Notes: a model not told the origin generated them from the sequence alone. Positions 33,044 through 42,477 are shown, counted from the stretch's first letter. The stretch: 64,000 nt of DNA from Thermoplasmatota archaeon (GCA_028279595.1 JANQNK010000006.1:1-64000); one strand, 5' to 3'. Numbers and translations are program-made.

Positions 33044-34210
33044 GTGAGGAAGGTTGCAGTTATCGGGATCGGCATGACGCCCTTCGGGGAGCTGTGGGAC
33101 AGGTCGCTCAGGACCCTCGGGATCGAGGCCGGGCTCAACGCCATGGTGGATGCCGGAATAACGTCCGAGGAGGTCGATGCTCTCTACGTCGGCAACATGT
33201 CCTCGGGACGTTTCACGAACCAGGAGCATATATCGGCGGTCATTGCGGACCACACGGGACTATCCGCGAGGAACCTGCCTGCCATCCGTGTGGAGGCCGG
33301 CGAGGCCTCCGGTGCTGTCGCGTTCAGGGACGCTTACCTCTCTGTCGCCTCCGAGGTCTACGACATCGTCGTGGTCGGAGGGGCCGAGAAGATGACCGAC
33401 GTCAGCGACGCCATGGCCCACGAGATCTTCGCCACCAGCGTCGATCAGCAGTGGGAGGTGTTCCTCGGCGCCACGGTGCCATCGCTCTACGCGATGATGG
33501 CCCGGCGTCACATGCACGAGTACGGGACGACGAAGGAGCAGCTCGCATCCGTCGCAGTGAACGCTCACAAGAACGGATCGAAGAATCCCAACGCGCAGTT
33601 CAAGAACCAGATCTCCGTGGAAGCGGCCGCGAAGGCGGGAATGGTCGCGTCCCCGTTGGGTATGCTCGACTGCGCTCCGATATCCGATGGTGCCGCAGCT
33701 CTCGTGCTCGCACCACTGGACATTGCCAAGAGGATGACCGACCACCCAGTCGTGATAGCGGGCAGCGGTGTCGCCACCGACACCATCAGCCTTCACCACA
33801 GGGAATCGCTCACCACCATGAGATCGACATCCGTTGCCGCGGACCTTGCGTACAGGCGGTCCGGAATGACACCCGAACACGTCGACATCGCGGAGGTGCA
33901 CGACAACTTCACAATATCCGGGATCATGGCGGTCGAGGACCTCGGGTTCGTCGAGAAGGGACAGGGCGGTCCTGCCTTCGAGAGCGGGAAGTTCGACATC
34001 GAGGGCGACCTCCCGGTGAACACGTCCGGTGGTCTCAAGGCACAGGGACAGCCTCTCGGTGCTATCGGCATCGCGCAGGTGGTCGAGGTGACAAGGCAGC
34101 TCCGCGGGGACGCGGGCGACCGCCAGGTCGACTCGCCCCAGGTGGGTCTGACCCAGTGCGTAGGTGGAACAGGCGGTACTTCCGTCGTACATGTCATGAA
34201 GGTGATCTGA
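33044..34210 (+). CDS. acetyl-CoA C-acetyltransferase (archaeal thiolase)
   Basis: 388 residues; condenses two acetyl-CoA to acetoacetyl-CoA. Archaeal SCP2-thiolase-like blocks: VIGIGMTPFGEL, VEAGEASGAVAF, DISEV-type motif DIAEVHDNFTISGI, GGLKAQGQPLGAIGIAQ and CVGGTGGTSVVH. It starts with GTG 4 bases after the synthase stop, with GTGATC upstream, and overlaps the DUF35 start (TGATG). Confidence 0.94.
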   Translation: MRKVAVIGIGMTPFGELWDRSLRTLGIEAGLNAMVDAGITSEEVDALYVGNMSSGRFTNQEHISAVIADHTGLSARNLPAIRVEAGEASGAVAFRDAYLSVASEVYDIVVVGGAEKMTDVSDAMAHEIFATSVDQQWEVFLGATVPSLYAMMARRHMHEYGTTKEQLASVAVNAHKNGSKNPNAQFKNQISVEAAAKAGMVASPLGMLDCAPISDGAAALVLAPLDIAKRMTDHPVVIAGSGVATDTISLHHRESLTTMRSTSVAADLAYRRSGMTPEHVDIAEVHDNFTISGIMAVEDLGFVEKGQGGPAFESGKFDIEGDLPVNTSGGLKAQGQPLGAIGIAQVVEVTRQLRGDAGDRQVDSPQVGLTQCVGGTGGTSVVHVMKVI

Positions 34211-34608
34211 TGGGCGTTGCAAGGTTTTGGCGTGAGAACAGGACCAGGTACAATCTGATCGGCAACAGGTGCCCTACGTGCGAGAAGGCCTTCTTCCCGC
34301 CGAGGGAGCTGTGCCCGACCTGTCACAGGCAGAGCATCGGCAAGATGGTGGAGATCCAGTTCTCCGGCAAGGGCAAGATATACAGTTACTCGGACGTCCA
34401 CGACGCCCCGACCGACTTCTCCGACCAGAGGCCCTACATCATGGCCATCGTCGAGCTCGACGAGGGTCCAAGGATCACGGCGCAGATCGTCGACGCGATC
34501 GACGGTGTCGAGATAGGCATGCCTGTCGAGATGGTGTTCCGTAAGATACGCGAGGAGAGCCCGGAGGGCATCATCCACTACGGTTACAAGTTCAAACCGG
34601 CCCTCTAG
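34210..34608 (+). CDS. DUF35 OB-fold/zinc-ribbon protein of the thiolase-HMG-CoA synthase complex
   Basis: 132 residues. The N-terminal helix (ARFWRENRTRYNLIGN) is followed by rubredoxin-like knuckles CPTC and CPTC, then an OB-fold (GKIYSYSDVHDAP, ITAQIVD, IGMPVEMVF). This family bridges thiolase and HMG-CoA synthase and shields acetoacetyl-CoA. The ATG overlaps the thiolase stop. Its own stop overlaps the stop of the convergent small gene. Confidence 0.93.
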   Translation: MGVARFWRENRTRYNLIGNRCPTCEKAFFPPRELCPTCHRQSIGKMVEIQFSGKGKIYSYSDVHDAPTDFSDQRPYIMAIVELDEGPRITAQIVDAIDGVEIGMPVEMVFRKIREESPEGIIHYGYKFKPAL

Positions 34609-34844
34609 CCGTGCAGGATGCCCTTGACGGTCACTGGTGAATAGACCGCCTTCATCTCGGAGAGGAGGTTCTCGTAGTACGCCAGGTGCTTCTTGATCAC
34701 CTGGCGGCGCTCCTCGAGGGCTCTCCGCTCCTCACCCATCGCCTCCTTTATCTTGCGGGCGTTCACCTGCAACATCCTCTTCCATCGTTCGTACTCCTTC
34801 AGGGTCTCGACGATGGCGTCGCAGTTGACCTCCTCCGCAGGCAT
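34605..34844 (-). CDS. small helical protein of unknown function
   Basis: 79 residues from ATG 34844, rich in charged helix (EYERWKRMLQVNARKI, EERRALEERRQVIKKH). No family recognised. The start is set by a TATA box (TATTTATA, 34867-34874) 23-30 bases upstream, implying a leaderless mRNA; an upstream in-frame start at 34907 lies before the promoter. Confidence 0.65.
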   Translation of the reverse strand: MPAEEVNCDAIVETLKEYERWKRMLQVNARKIKEAMGEERRALEERRQVIKKHLAYYENLLSEMKAVYSPVTVKGILHG

Positions 34845-34866
34845 GGGTTTCTGACCGATATATGCG

Positions 34867-34874
34867 TATAAATA
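34867..34874 (-). promoter_or_regulatory. TATA box of the small helical gene
   Basis: Minus-strand TATTTATA, 23-30 bases before ATG 34844; supports the short start and leaderless transcription. Confidence 0.6.
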
Positions 34875-34921
34875 GGTTGCCCAGTGCCCTGGAACCCTGG
34901 CTGCCACTGGAGAACGCCGGT

Positions 34922-37900
34922 CTATCCGAGGTACCTCAATGCCTCTGCCGGGGCCACCTTCGCTGCCCTCCTCGCCGGGCTAACGGTGCTGATGAACGTG
35001 AAGATGTACGAGATCGCTGAAACTGCGAATATCGTGTCCCACGGGATCACGAACTTGGCAGCCTCGAAGTCGAGGTATATGTTGTAACCCAGAATTATCC
35101 CGAGTCCTACCCCGAGGACGATCCCCAGCAATGCTATGAACGACGATTCGATGAGGAAGCTCTTCAGTATCATGTTCCTCTTGAACCCGATTGCACGCAG
35201 CATGCCGATCTGCTGTCTCCGTTCGGTGACCGATCTTATGGTGATGATACCGAGTCCTGCGATCCCGACTACGAGCCCCAGTCCGATGAAGGCCTCGAGC
35301 AGGTAGAAGAAGTTCTTGATCATCGAGAGCTGCGCCTCCAGCTCGGCCTTGATGATGTAGGTCTGCATTCCGTTGGCGATGAACGCGCTCTCCATGTTCT
35401 TGGCGATCCTGTCCTGCTGGTCCTCCGAGAGGCCCCTCCTGAACTTGAACAGGACCAACGAGGATGCGGTGACGTTGAACTCCTCGTTCACGACCGTCGA
35501 ATTGACGAAGATCCCCTGTATTAGCGACTGTTTCATGATCCCGATTATCGTCACGGTATGATTGCCGCCGAAGGGGTCCCGGATGACGACGACCGACCCG
35601 AGCTCTATCTCGACCCCCTCCATCGGAGGACCGAACTCCTCGGGGATGACCGAGTGGTCCACGATTGCCAGTGAGCCGTTGTCCTGCACCGCCCTCCATG
35701 CGTCCTGGTATTTCGGATAGTCCTTCTCGATCCATTCCTCGAGCTCGTAGTCGCTGGAGTTGAAGAAATGCTCCGTGCATCCGATGATCGAATACCAGGT
35801 CCCGTTCTCCTCGAACTCCGGGAACGGACGTGTGTGATTCCGGTATAGTGCCCGTTCCTCGAGATCATCCGGGATGCCTTTCGGGAGGCCATATGTCGCG
35901 GAGAGGGACCTCGACAGAGGGACGATGGTCCGGAAATCATCGAGGTCGAGCGTGTCGTTCATGGATATCTGGGCCTCGACATCGAACAGCGGTGTATTGG
36001 GATTCGTGTACCCTATCATGTGATAGCCGCCGCTCTGCTCCCGTGTGATCTCGTCGATGTTCCCCTCGATCTGACTGATGATCATCGCCGTCGTGGTGAT
36101 GGTGAAGATGATGAGCGTGAACATCGCCAGCGTCATCCCGGTCCTGAACTTCGAGTCCATGGGATAGGAGATGGCCGTCTTGAAGACCGGAACGATGGAC
36201 TTGAACCTGCCGAACACCCTGATGAGCCCCTGGAGCATCAGATGGTTGTTGTAGATGACGATGAAGAGTGCTCCCATTACCATGAATATCCCCGAGAATA
36301 TCCATATCACCATGGAATCCTGCAGATCGAAGCCGAAGAGGCTGAAGAAACCGTAGGGATATGACCACACTGCCAGGATCAGGAACCCGCCGAGGGTGAA
36401 AGCCCGCTCGTCGAGCATCCACCGCCTGAGCAGAAGCGTGAACCCCAGCAGTATTATCGAGAGACCGCCGTAGGCCGGCCACGATTCCAGGTATACAGGT
36501 GATCCCGGGTCGCCGACGGCCATGTAGGTCATGACTGCGCCGAGAAGGATTATGAGGAGTTCGTACTGTCTAAGTACCTGGTCCCTGAACCTGAACACAG
36601 TCCTCTTCAGGGTTCCCAGGTCCGGGTCCAGTTCCTCGATCTCATGGCGGGTGTACCTTGGTTCGGGAATGTTCCTGATGGCCCGGATGATGTTGAGCTT
36701 GCTGACCTTCCACGAGGAGTAGACGATCGTTATGAAAGTGATCATCAGCCCCGCGCTGAAGGCGATCACTAGGCTGTCCGCCGTGAACACGAAGTACTCC
36801 ATTATCGGGAATGCCTCCCCTATGAAGATGTTCGAGAAGGCCAGGATTATCAGCCATGCGACGGCGACACCGACGAACACGCCGATCAGCGCCGCGAAGA
36901 CCGCCAGGAAGGCTCCCTCGAAGAGGAACTGGTACATCAGGTACTTCGCCCTGAGGCCGATGGCCCTCTGGATGCCCATCTCACCCTTCCGCTCCTCGGC
37001 GAGCATCACGAAGATGTTCACCACGAGAAGGACGCCTGCGATTATGCTGAACGCTCCCAGGATGAGGAAGAGCTCCGTCAGCTGTCTGCTTCCCTCGAGC
37101 GCCTGCTCGATGGCCTCCTGCTTTGCCTTGGAAATCGTCAGCGGTACCGGCTGGTTCTGGAGGTAGGGTTCGAGCCCCTTCGCAGCCCTATCGCTGAGCT
37201 CCATCCCCTCGACCTTGTCGCCGACATTGCTGATCTTGAGGTAATTTATCTGGTCGCCGACACCGAGCAGGTCCTGCAGGACATCCAACCGCATGAAGAT
37301 GTTCAGTCCTCCGATCCCCTGGAACATCCCGAATGCGGCCCGTCCCTTGAACTCCACGACCTCGCGGACCCGCACGACCGTCGAGCTGTTGAGCCCGTAG
37401 TACAGTACAAGCTTGTCGCCCCTCTTGACGTCCAGCTCGTCTGCCACCAGCTCGTTGACGAAGACCTCGTCGTCCTCCAGGTCGTTGGAGGTCTGCCTGC
37501 CTCCCCTGGTGGGGTAGAAGCTCCCGAACGCCTTGGATTCATCGTGATCTACACCCCAAAGCTGAAGGCCGGCCTCGGACAGCTTCGTCCTCCTGTCCAA
37601 TACAGAGACCGTCATCGAGATCTCGGGAGAGACGTCCTCGATCACGTTCCCCAAACCCTCGTCGTCGATGTACTGGTTGAGACCCTCGTAGACGGAGTAG
37701 TTGAAGAACGCATACGTGAAGTTCGGCGTGAACGTGAATGCGATCTCGTCGGTCTCGTCGTACGAATCGTAGGCGCTCTTGGTGAAGAGGTTCTCGAGGG
37801 TGTCTCCCACGATCAATGATCCCGATATGATCGCCGTTCCCACCATGAGCCCGCATACGATGATGACCGTGTTGACCTTCCTTCGCGTCAGGTTCCGCAT

Positions 37901-37999
37901 CCCCATCTTCGCAAGGGTCCTGTACTTGATCGCCAGGACACCTACGAATGCGAAGAAAAGGATGACGATCAACAGGAATGAGAGAGCTCCGTCGGACAT
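34922..37999 (-). CDS. large ABC transporter permease of the MacB/FtsX type
   Basis: 1025 residues with two FtsX-like modules. The N-terminal TM helix is followed by GMRNLTRRKVNTVIIVCGLMVG and an extracytoplasmic domain. A TM trio follows at ~320-430 (ILGAFSIIAGVLLVVNIFVML, MGIQRAIGLRAKYL). A central group of helices precedes a second extracytoplasmic domain. The C-terminal trio contains GLGIITIRSVTERRQQIGMLRAIGFKR. The paired MGIQRAIG/IGMLRAIGF motifs mark the coupling helices. Start 37999 is chosen 4 bases after the ATPase stop, with GTGATC upstream. Such pairs export or mechanotransmit rather than import; the substrate is unknown. Confidence 0.9.
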   Translation of the reverse strand: MSDGALSFLLIVILFFAFVGVLAIKYRTLAKMGMRNLTRRKVNTVIIVCGLMVGTAIISGSLIVGDTLENLFTKSAYDSYDETDEIAFTFTPNFTYAFFNYSVYEGLNQYIDDEGLGNVIEDVSPEISMTVSVLDRRTKLSEAGLQLWGVDHDESKAFGSFYPTRGGRQTSNDLEDDEVFVNELVADELDVKRGDKLVLYYGLNSSTVVRVREVVEFKGRAAFGMFQGIGGLNIFMRLDVLQDLLGVGDQINYLKISNVGDKVEGMELSDRAAKGLEPYLQNQPVPLTISKAKQEAIEQALEGSRQLTELFLILGAFSIIAGVLLVVNIFVMLAEERKGEMGIQRAIGLRAKYLMYQFLFEGAFLAVFAALIGVFVGVAVAWLIILAFSNIFIGEAFPIMEYFVFTADSLVIAFSAGLMITFITIVYSSWKVSKLNIIRAIRNIPEPRYTRHEIEELDPDLGTLKRTVFRFRDQVLRQYELLIILLGAVMTYMAVGDPGSPVYLESWPAYGGLSIILLGFTLLLRRWMLDERAFTLGGFLILAVWSYPYGFFSLFGFDLQDSMVIWIFSGIFMVMGALFIVIYNNHLMLQGLIRVFGRFKSIVPVFKTAISYPMDSKFRTGMTLAMFTLIIFTITTTAMIISQIEGNIDEITREQSGGYHMIGYTNPNTPLFDVEAQISMNDTLDLDDFRTIVPLSRSLSATYGLPKGIPDDLEERALYRNHTRPFPEFEENGTWYSIIGCTEHFFNSSDYELEEWIEKDYPKYQDAWRAVQDNGSLAIVDHSVIPEEFGPPMEGVEIELGSVVVIRDPFGGNHTVTIIGIMKQSLIQGIFVNSTVVNEEFNVTASSLVLFKFRRGLSEDQQDRIAKNMESAFIANGMQTYIIKAELEAQLSMIKNFFYLLEAFIGLGLVVGIAGLGIITIRSVTERRQQIGMLRAIGFKRNMILKSFLIESSFIALLGIVLGVGLGIILGYNIYLDFEAAKFVIPWDTIFAVSAISYIFTFISTVSPARRAAKVAPAEALRYLG

Positions 38000-38003
38000 C
38001 CGA

Positions 38004-38726
38004 TCACTTTCCCTTCCCATCGTCCGTGAAGTCGCAGACCTCGGCCCCCTTCTCCTCCTTCGTTATAAGGCCGCTGTCCATCCAGATGATCCTGTCGGCA
38101 CGCTGGCCCACCTTGTCGTCGTGGGTTACGATGATGAAGGTCTGCTTGTTCTTCTTGTTGAGCTTGCATATGACGTCCATCACCTCGGTGGAGGTCTTCG
38201 TGTCAAGGTCCCCTGTAGGTTCGTCTGCAAAGACGATCTTGGGCTTGTTGACGAGGGCCCTGGCGATGGTCACCCGCTGCCTCTGACCTCCGGAGAGCTC
38301 GGCAGGCCTGTGGTCGGCCCACTTTCTCAGTCCCACGAGGTCCAGTGTCTTCAACGCCCTCTTCCGTGCCTTTGCGGGCTTGATCCCCGAGACCAGGAGT
38401 GGAAGCTCCACGTTCTCCACCGCTGTCAGTACAGGTAGGAGGTTGTAGAACTGGAATATGAACCCCATGTGTGTCGCCCTGTAATCGGTCTTCTGGTTGT
38501 CCGTCAGGCCCGTGATGTCCATACCCTCGACGTAGACCTTGCCGTCGGTCACGTCATCGAGCCCGGACAGGCAGTTGAGGAGGGTGGTCTTGCCACAACC
38601 CGACGCGCCCATCACGGCAACCATCTCTCCAGCGCGGACATTGAAGTCGATGCCCCTTAGCGCCTCGACCTTCACCTTTCCCGTATCGTATGTCTTGACC
38701 AGTGCCTTCGATTCGATCAGTCCCAC
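38004..38726 (-). CDS. ABC transporter ATPase (MacB/LolD type)
   Basis: 240 residues from GTG 38726. Walker A GASGCGKTT, Q-loop FIFQFYNLLP, signature LSGGQRQRV, Walker B VFADEPTGDLD and H-loop VTHDD are all intact, with the LolD/MacB-type DEPTGDLD. The GTG is preferred over upstream ATGs because GGAGGTG is 5 bases before it and the TATA box (38761-38768) lies only 35 bases upstream. It pairs with the permease gene that follows. Confidence 0.93.
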   Translation of the reverse strand: MGLIESKALVKTYDTGKVKVEALRGIDFNVRAGEMVAVMGASGCGKTTLLNCLSGLDDVTDGKVYVEGMDITGLTDNQKTDYRATHMGFIFQFYNLLPVLTAVENVELPLLVSGIKPAKARKRALKTLDLVGLRKWADHRPAELSGGQRQRVTIARALVNKPKIVFADEPTGDLDTKTSTEVMDVICKLNKKNKQTFIIVTHDDKVGQRADRIIWMDSGLITKEEKGAEVCDFTDDGKGK

Positions 38727-38760
38727 ATCGACACCTCCGATTGCCGGACAATCCATTTGG

Positions 38761-38768
38761 GGTATATA
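38761..38768 (-). promoter_or_regulatory. TATA box of the ABC transporter operon
   Basis: TATATA element 35-42 bases upstream of the GTG at 38726. It lies downstream of the alternative ATG at 38789 and just above ATG 38756, ruling against those starts. Confidence 0.55.
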
Positions 38769-38852
38769 ATCATGATTATGTTCACCCACGTTACTGTTCT
38801 TATTAAAGACACGAACACGCTGATGTTCCCGATCTTACAGGTATCTAGTAAG

Positions 38853-38861
38853 ATTTATATC
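38853..38861 (+). promoter_or_regulatory. TATA box of the tail-anchored protein gene
   Basis: ATTTATATC lies 23-31 bases upstream of the ATG at 38884, fitting a leaderless transcript. Confidence 0.55.
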
Positions 38862-38883
38862 GTATCCATCTGATTGATATTGG

Positions 38884-39252
38884 ATGGCGGAGGACGAGCT
38901 CGAGGATTTCTTCGGGTCCGATGAGGAGCGGCGGCGGTTCTTTTCAGACGTCAATGAACCCGCGGTCAAGAGGGAACGTTTCATCACAGGGGTCAACGTC
39001 AACGAGAAGTACTACGAACCCCACAAGCGAGCCTCAGGCACCGTGATAGAGACGAAGCAGCCGAGGTCCTCGGCGAAGACGAAGCATATAGTCCCAGGTG
39101 TCGCGCCGACCGGCGACGACAGGCCGTCAGTGACTTCGATCGAGCGCAGATCGGCGTCGGCGAAGATGACCAAGATGGCCGCCATCGTTCTGGTCGTCTG
39201 CATCTGCATGTTCCTTGTTATCCTGATAATGAGGGGCGGCCTTTTACCATGA
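38884..39252 (+). CDS. small tail-anchored membrane protein
   Basis: 122 residues, not recognised. The N-terminal ~95 residues are acidic then basic and probably disordered. One hydrophobic helix (MAAIVLVVCICMFLVILIM) ends a few residues before the C-terminus, giving a tail-anchored topology with the bulk in the cytosol. It is divergent from the ABC transporter, and a functional link is possible but unproven. Confidence 0.7.
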   Translation: MAEDELEDFFGSDEERRRFFSDVNEPAVKRERFITGVNVNEKYYEPHKRASGTVIETKQPRSSAKTKHIVPGVAPTGDDRPSVTSIERRSASAKMTKMAAIVLVVCICMFLVILIMRGGLLP

Positions 39253-39289
39253 ACGGACCGGAAATGTCACTAATCCAATGACCACATTT

Positions 39290-39589
39290 TCACTCATCGA
39301 GTCGACCGACGGCCTTGAGCTTGCGGTCTATTCCGTGGTCGACGTCGCGGCGGTCGTCGATCTTGACATTGGTGACGATGCGGACCGATCCCTGGTCCGC
39401 AATTGCCATGTGGGCTATCTGGACCGCGTCGAGGGCGGTGTCCAGGTCGGGGGCCTCCACCGTGGTCGACATCGGCCCCACATGTATCTTGAGCCCCGTC
39501 GCCTCGAGAGCGTCTATCGCCTTCCTCACGTACTGGCCCAGGGAATGCCCCTTGTCCACGGGGAACGAACTGATGGATACGACTATCAT
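39290..39589 (-). CDS. MTH1187-family thiamine-binding protein
   Basis: 99 residues, the size of the MTH1187/YkoF ferredoxin-like fold family that binds thiamine or related compounds. It has the typical start MIVVSISSFPVDKGHSLGQYV, then GLKIHVGPMSTTVEAPDLD and RIVTNVKIDDR. GGAGG lies 7 bases before the ATG. It is divergent from hutI with short spacing. Confidence 0.88.
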   Translation of the reverse strand: MIVVSISSFPVDKGHSLGQYVRKAIDALEATGLKIHVGPMSTTVEAPDLDTALDAVQIAHMAIADQGSVRIVTNVKIDDRRDVDHGIDRKLKAVGRLDE

Positions 39590-39672
39590 CTGATTGCCTC
39601 CGTCCGTTGATGTCAGTGGTGATGATTAACCTTTCTCCCAGAAATGTGATATACCCGGGCATCGGTTCGGAT

Positions 39673-40917
39673 ATGATGACCGATGTGGACTCGATAATCC
39701 GGGGTTCGGTGCTTGCGACAGCGAACGGCCCGGGTCCGTTGACAGGCAAGGCGATGCGGGAGATCGGGACGATCGACGATCCGGCCATTGCCGTCGAGGA
39801 CGGACATATCGTGGACATCGGTCCTGCATCGGACATAGGGTCGGAATATTCAGGCAGGGTCATCGACCTCGATGGATGCACCCTCGTACCCGGATTCGTC
39901 GACCCTCACACTCACGCTCTCTTCGCCGGAACACGGGCCGACGAGGTCGTGATGAGACAGGAGGGGTGGTCGTACCTCGAGGTCCTGAAGGCGGGAGGCG
40001 GAATCCTACGGACCATGAGGGCCGTCCGCGAGGCGACCGACGGCGAGCTCATCATGGAGACCCTTCTCAGGCTCGATCGAATGCTATCTCACGGCACCAC
40101 CACTGCCGAGATCAAGACCGGATACGACCTCAGGCCTGAGGGCGAGGTCCGCCTGCTCGAGGTCATCAACAGCATCAAGCATCCGATGACCATCGTTCCC
40201 ACGTTCCTTGGCGCACATGCCGTTCCACCGGAGTACGACGATCCCAGTGCCTACGTCGACTGTCTCATCGAGGTCCTGCCCGAGGCGGCCAACCTTGCCC
40301 GGTTCTGCGACGTCTTCTGCGAGGACGGCGTATTCGATGTCGAAGTCAGCCGAAGACTGCTCGAGGCCGCGATCGACGCCGGAATGGGCGTCAAGATGCA
40401 CGCCGATGAGATCGAGCCAATCGGCGGTGCGGGACTCGCCGCTTCCCTCGGAGCCAGGAGTGCGGAGCATCTCCTAGCGGCTTCCGATGGGGACCTCAAG
40501 GCGATGGCTGACGCTGGCGTGGTAGCCGTTCTCCTCCCGGGAACATCCTACGTCCTCATGAAGGGCAAGTATGCCGATGCTCGGAAGATGATCGAGATGG
40601 AAATACCAGTCGCGCTCGCCACCGATATCAATCCCAATTGCTGGATGGAATCGATGCAGATGGTCATGTCTTTAGCAGCGTACCAGATGAAGATGCACCC
40701 GGACGAGTGTCTGACCGCCGCGACATTGAACGCCGCACACGCCCTCGACCTTTCGGAGAGGACCGGAAGCCTCGAGGTCGGGAAATGGGCCGATATCGTC
40801 GCGATCGACGCTCCCGATCACATGCACATTCCCTACAGGTTCGGTTCGAACCACGTTCGAGCTGTGATCAAGATGGGCGAGGTCGTCGTCGACAGGAGCC
40901 GGACGTTATGCGATTGA
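39673..40917 (+). CDS. hutI: imidazolonepropionase
   Basis: 414 residues; hydrolyses imidazolone-propionate to formiminoglutamate in histidine breakdown. It is an amidohydrolase: the metal site PGFVDPHTHALFAGTR, then GGGILRTMRAVR, KTGYDL, HADEIEPIGGA, LLPGTSYVL and ATDINPNC. The start is ATG 39673 or 39676, about 20-28 bases after TGATATACC; an earlier in-frame start at 39607 precedes that promoter. hutH and hutU are not in the window, so the gene is isolated from its pathway here. Confidence 0.93.
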   Translation: MMTDVDSIIRGSVLATANGPGPLTGKAMREIGTIDDPAIAVEDGHIVDIGPASDIGSEYSGRVIDLDGCTLVPGFVDPHTHALFAGTRADEVVMRQEGWSYLEVLKAGGGILRTMRAVREATDGELIMETLLRLDRMLSHGTTTAEIKTGYDLRPEGEVRLLEVINSIKHPMTIVPTFLGAHAVPPEYDDPSAYVDCLIEVLPEAANLARFCDVFCEDGVFDVEVSRRLLEAAIDAGMGVKMHADEIEPIGGAGLAASLGARSAEHLLAASDGDLKAMADAGVVAVLLPGTSYVLMKGKYADARKMIEMEIPVALATDINPNCWMESMQMVMSLAAYQMKMHPDECLTAATLNAAHALDLSERTGSLEVGKWADIVAIDAPDHMHIPYRFGSNHVRAVIKMGEVVVDRSRTLCD

Positions 40918-40933
40918 ACCGTTCAATTCCGAA

Positions 40934-40976
40934 CGAGGCGCTCGACGCCACCCCTATGGGGCGTCCATGCGCCTCG
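40934..40976. promoter_or_regulatory. nested hairpin between hutI and the PUA gene
   Basis: Outer arms CGAGGCGC/GCGCCTCG (8 bp) enclose GACGCC/GGCGTC. It starts 17 bases after the hutI stop and lies 39 bases before the next start. No T-run follows, so a terminator is uncertain; a processing or leader element is possible. Confidence 0.5.
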
Positions 40977-41014
40977 AGTATGACTGAAAAGAACGAACCT
41001 TGTGAGGATGACAT

Positions 41015-41488
41015 ATGAGGATCCGAAAGAGATACGGCTTGCGGGAGAAGGATTTCAAGAAGGTAACGTCGGGGTTCGTCGAGACATTCGGGATGACGCT
41101 CGACGGCAGCCGTTACGAGGAGGCCGAGACCGACGGGCCGACCATGTATCTCCTCGACGGAACGCCGATCGGATTCGAACTCGAGGGCGAGCTCTATCCC
41201 GCCATCGCGGGGATCATGAAGTTCAATGCGACCAAAAAAGCGGTCACGGTGGACATGGGTGCTGTCAGGTTCCTCGCCAACGGAGCCAACGTCATGGCCC
41301 CGGGCATCGTTGATGCAGATACCTCGATCGAGGTTGGCGACACGGTCTGGGTCCGCGAGGAGTCGCATGGACGACCCCTCAGCGTGGGGAAGGCTACTCA
41401 GAACGGACCCGATATGATCAAGGGTTCCGGGGTTGCCATCGAGACCGTCCACTTCGTCGGCGACAAGATCTGGAAACTGTTCGAATAG
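41015..41488 (+). CDS. PUA-domain RNA-binding protein (MCT-1-like)
   Basis: 157 residues: a pre-PUA region (residues ~1-75, with MYLLDGTPIGFE and YPAIAGIMKF) and a PUA domain (~78-155: VTVDMGAVRFLANGANVMAPGI, VWVREESHGRPLSVGKA). The arrangement matches archaeal relatives of MCT-1/ligatin PUA proteins, which act in ribosome or tRNA biology. GTGAGGATG precedes the ATG. Confidence 0.88.
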   Translation: MRIRKRYGLREKDFKKVTSGFVETFGMTLDGSRYEEAETDGPTMYLLDGTPIGFELEGELYPAIAGIMKFNATKKAVTVDMGAVRFLANGANVMAPGIVDADTSIEVGDTVWVREESHGRPLSVGKATQNGPDMIKGSGVAIETVHFVGDKIWKLFE

Positions 41489-41514
41489 CCAAATGGACAG
41501 TGAAAGAGGTCGAT

Positions 41515-42477
41515 CTAAGACAGAACGATATCGTAGCACATCTGATCGACCGCTGGAGACACCGACCGTACCTTGTGCTTTGATATCTGGAAGTTGCGTT
41601 CGAAGAGTATCGTGTTCATCGCCTCGTCGATTATCTGGGCGCTCTCCTGGGCGACCATGAGATAGAGATGTATCGTTCCCTGGTCGATGACGCCGAGGGC
41701 GTCGTCCAGGAACTCGAGCGCTCCCGTCGGATGGTTCATTACTATCCTGTCGACCTTCATTCCTCTTCGAGCGAGGGCAGGCACTGCATTGTGCGAATCA
41801 CCTACTATCGTCGTGATCCTCTCGTCGAGGTCGTTGTTCTTCGCGTTCCTGCGGGCAAGCAGAACGGCGACCTCGTTGATGTCCACGGCGAACACGTCGC
41901 ATCCGTTCCGGGCCATGTGGAGCGAGAAGGGTCCGACGCCGCAGAACATGTCCAGAGCGCTCTCGCAATCTGCCATCAGAGCTGTGACTCGCTCCCTCTC
42001 GGTGGCCAGCCTCGGCGAATAGTAGGCGTTCTTCACATCCACTTCCATGTCGAAGCCCGATTCGCGGACGAGCGTGACCGGTACGTCCGGACCGGCCAGG
42101 AGTGTCAGCTCGGGGGTCCGGAACGGTCCGTCGATCCCGGATGTGCAGTAGACGGTCCTGACCTTCTTGTGTCTCTTCAGGACCTCATTGGCCTCTTCCT
42201 CCCCGCAGTCCCGGACTATCGCGATCTCGCCGATGAGGTCGTACGGGATCCGCTTCTCGGCCTCTCGGATCACGAACCTTCCGATGCCCGTGTTAGCGAA
42301 GACGCCGATGTTCGATAGGATGTCGACAGCGTTGTCCGCATCCAGAACGGGGACGAGCAGCCTTTCGGCCGCCCGCCGTGCTGGAGCTGGAGCCAGGGCC
42401 CCTGCGTCGCTCAAAGCCTTCCTCGCCCTCTCGGCGGCCTTGAGCGGAACTGAAACGAAAGGCAGCTCTTCGAGCAT
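41515..42477 (-). CDS. Trm5-like tRNA (guanine37-N1)-methyltransferase
   Basis: 320 residues. The D1/D2-type middle domain (DLIGEIAIV, VYCTSGIDGPFRTPELTLLAG) is followed by a class I SAM domain: FYSPRL-equivalent AYYSPRL, motif I DMFCGVGPFSLHMA, AVDINEVAV, and NHPTGALEFL in the place of the family's N-x-P catalytic motif. The family methylates G37 of tRNA, and in archaea some members act in wyosine synthesis; which applies here is open. It is transcribed with TTAATACC ~25 bases upstream, so probably leaderless. Confidence 0.88.
   Translation of the reverse strand: MLEELPFVSVPLKAAERARKALSDAGALAPAPARRAAERLLVPVLDADNAVDILSNIGVFANTGIGRFVIREAEKRIPYDLIGEIAIVRDCGEEEANEVLKRHKKVRTVYCTSGIDGPFRTPELTLLAGPDVPVTLVRESGFDMEVDVKNAYYSPRLATERERVTALMADCESALDMFCGVGPFSLHMARNGCDVFAVDINEVAVLLARRNAKNNDLDERITTIVGDSHNAVPALARRGMKVDRIVMNHPTGALEFLDDALGVIDQGTIHLYLMVAQESAQIIDEAMNTILFERNFQISKHKVRSVSPAVDQMCYDIVLS

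Noticed and set aside
31303..33144. 613-codon minus-strand frame opposite the HTH regulator and HMG-CoA synthase
   Set aside because: It is a GC-rich antisense shadow; the plus-strand genes are unequivocal.
39607..39672. Upstream start for hutI
   Set aside because: The TATA-like TGATATACC lies within this stretch and the extra residues do not resemble the family N-terminus.
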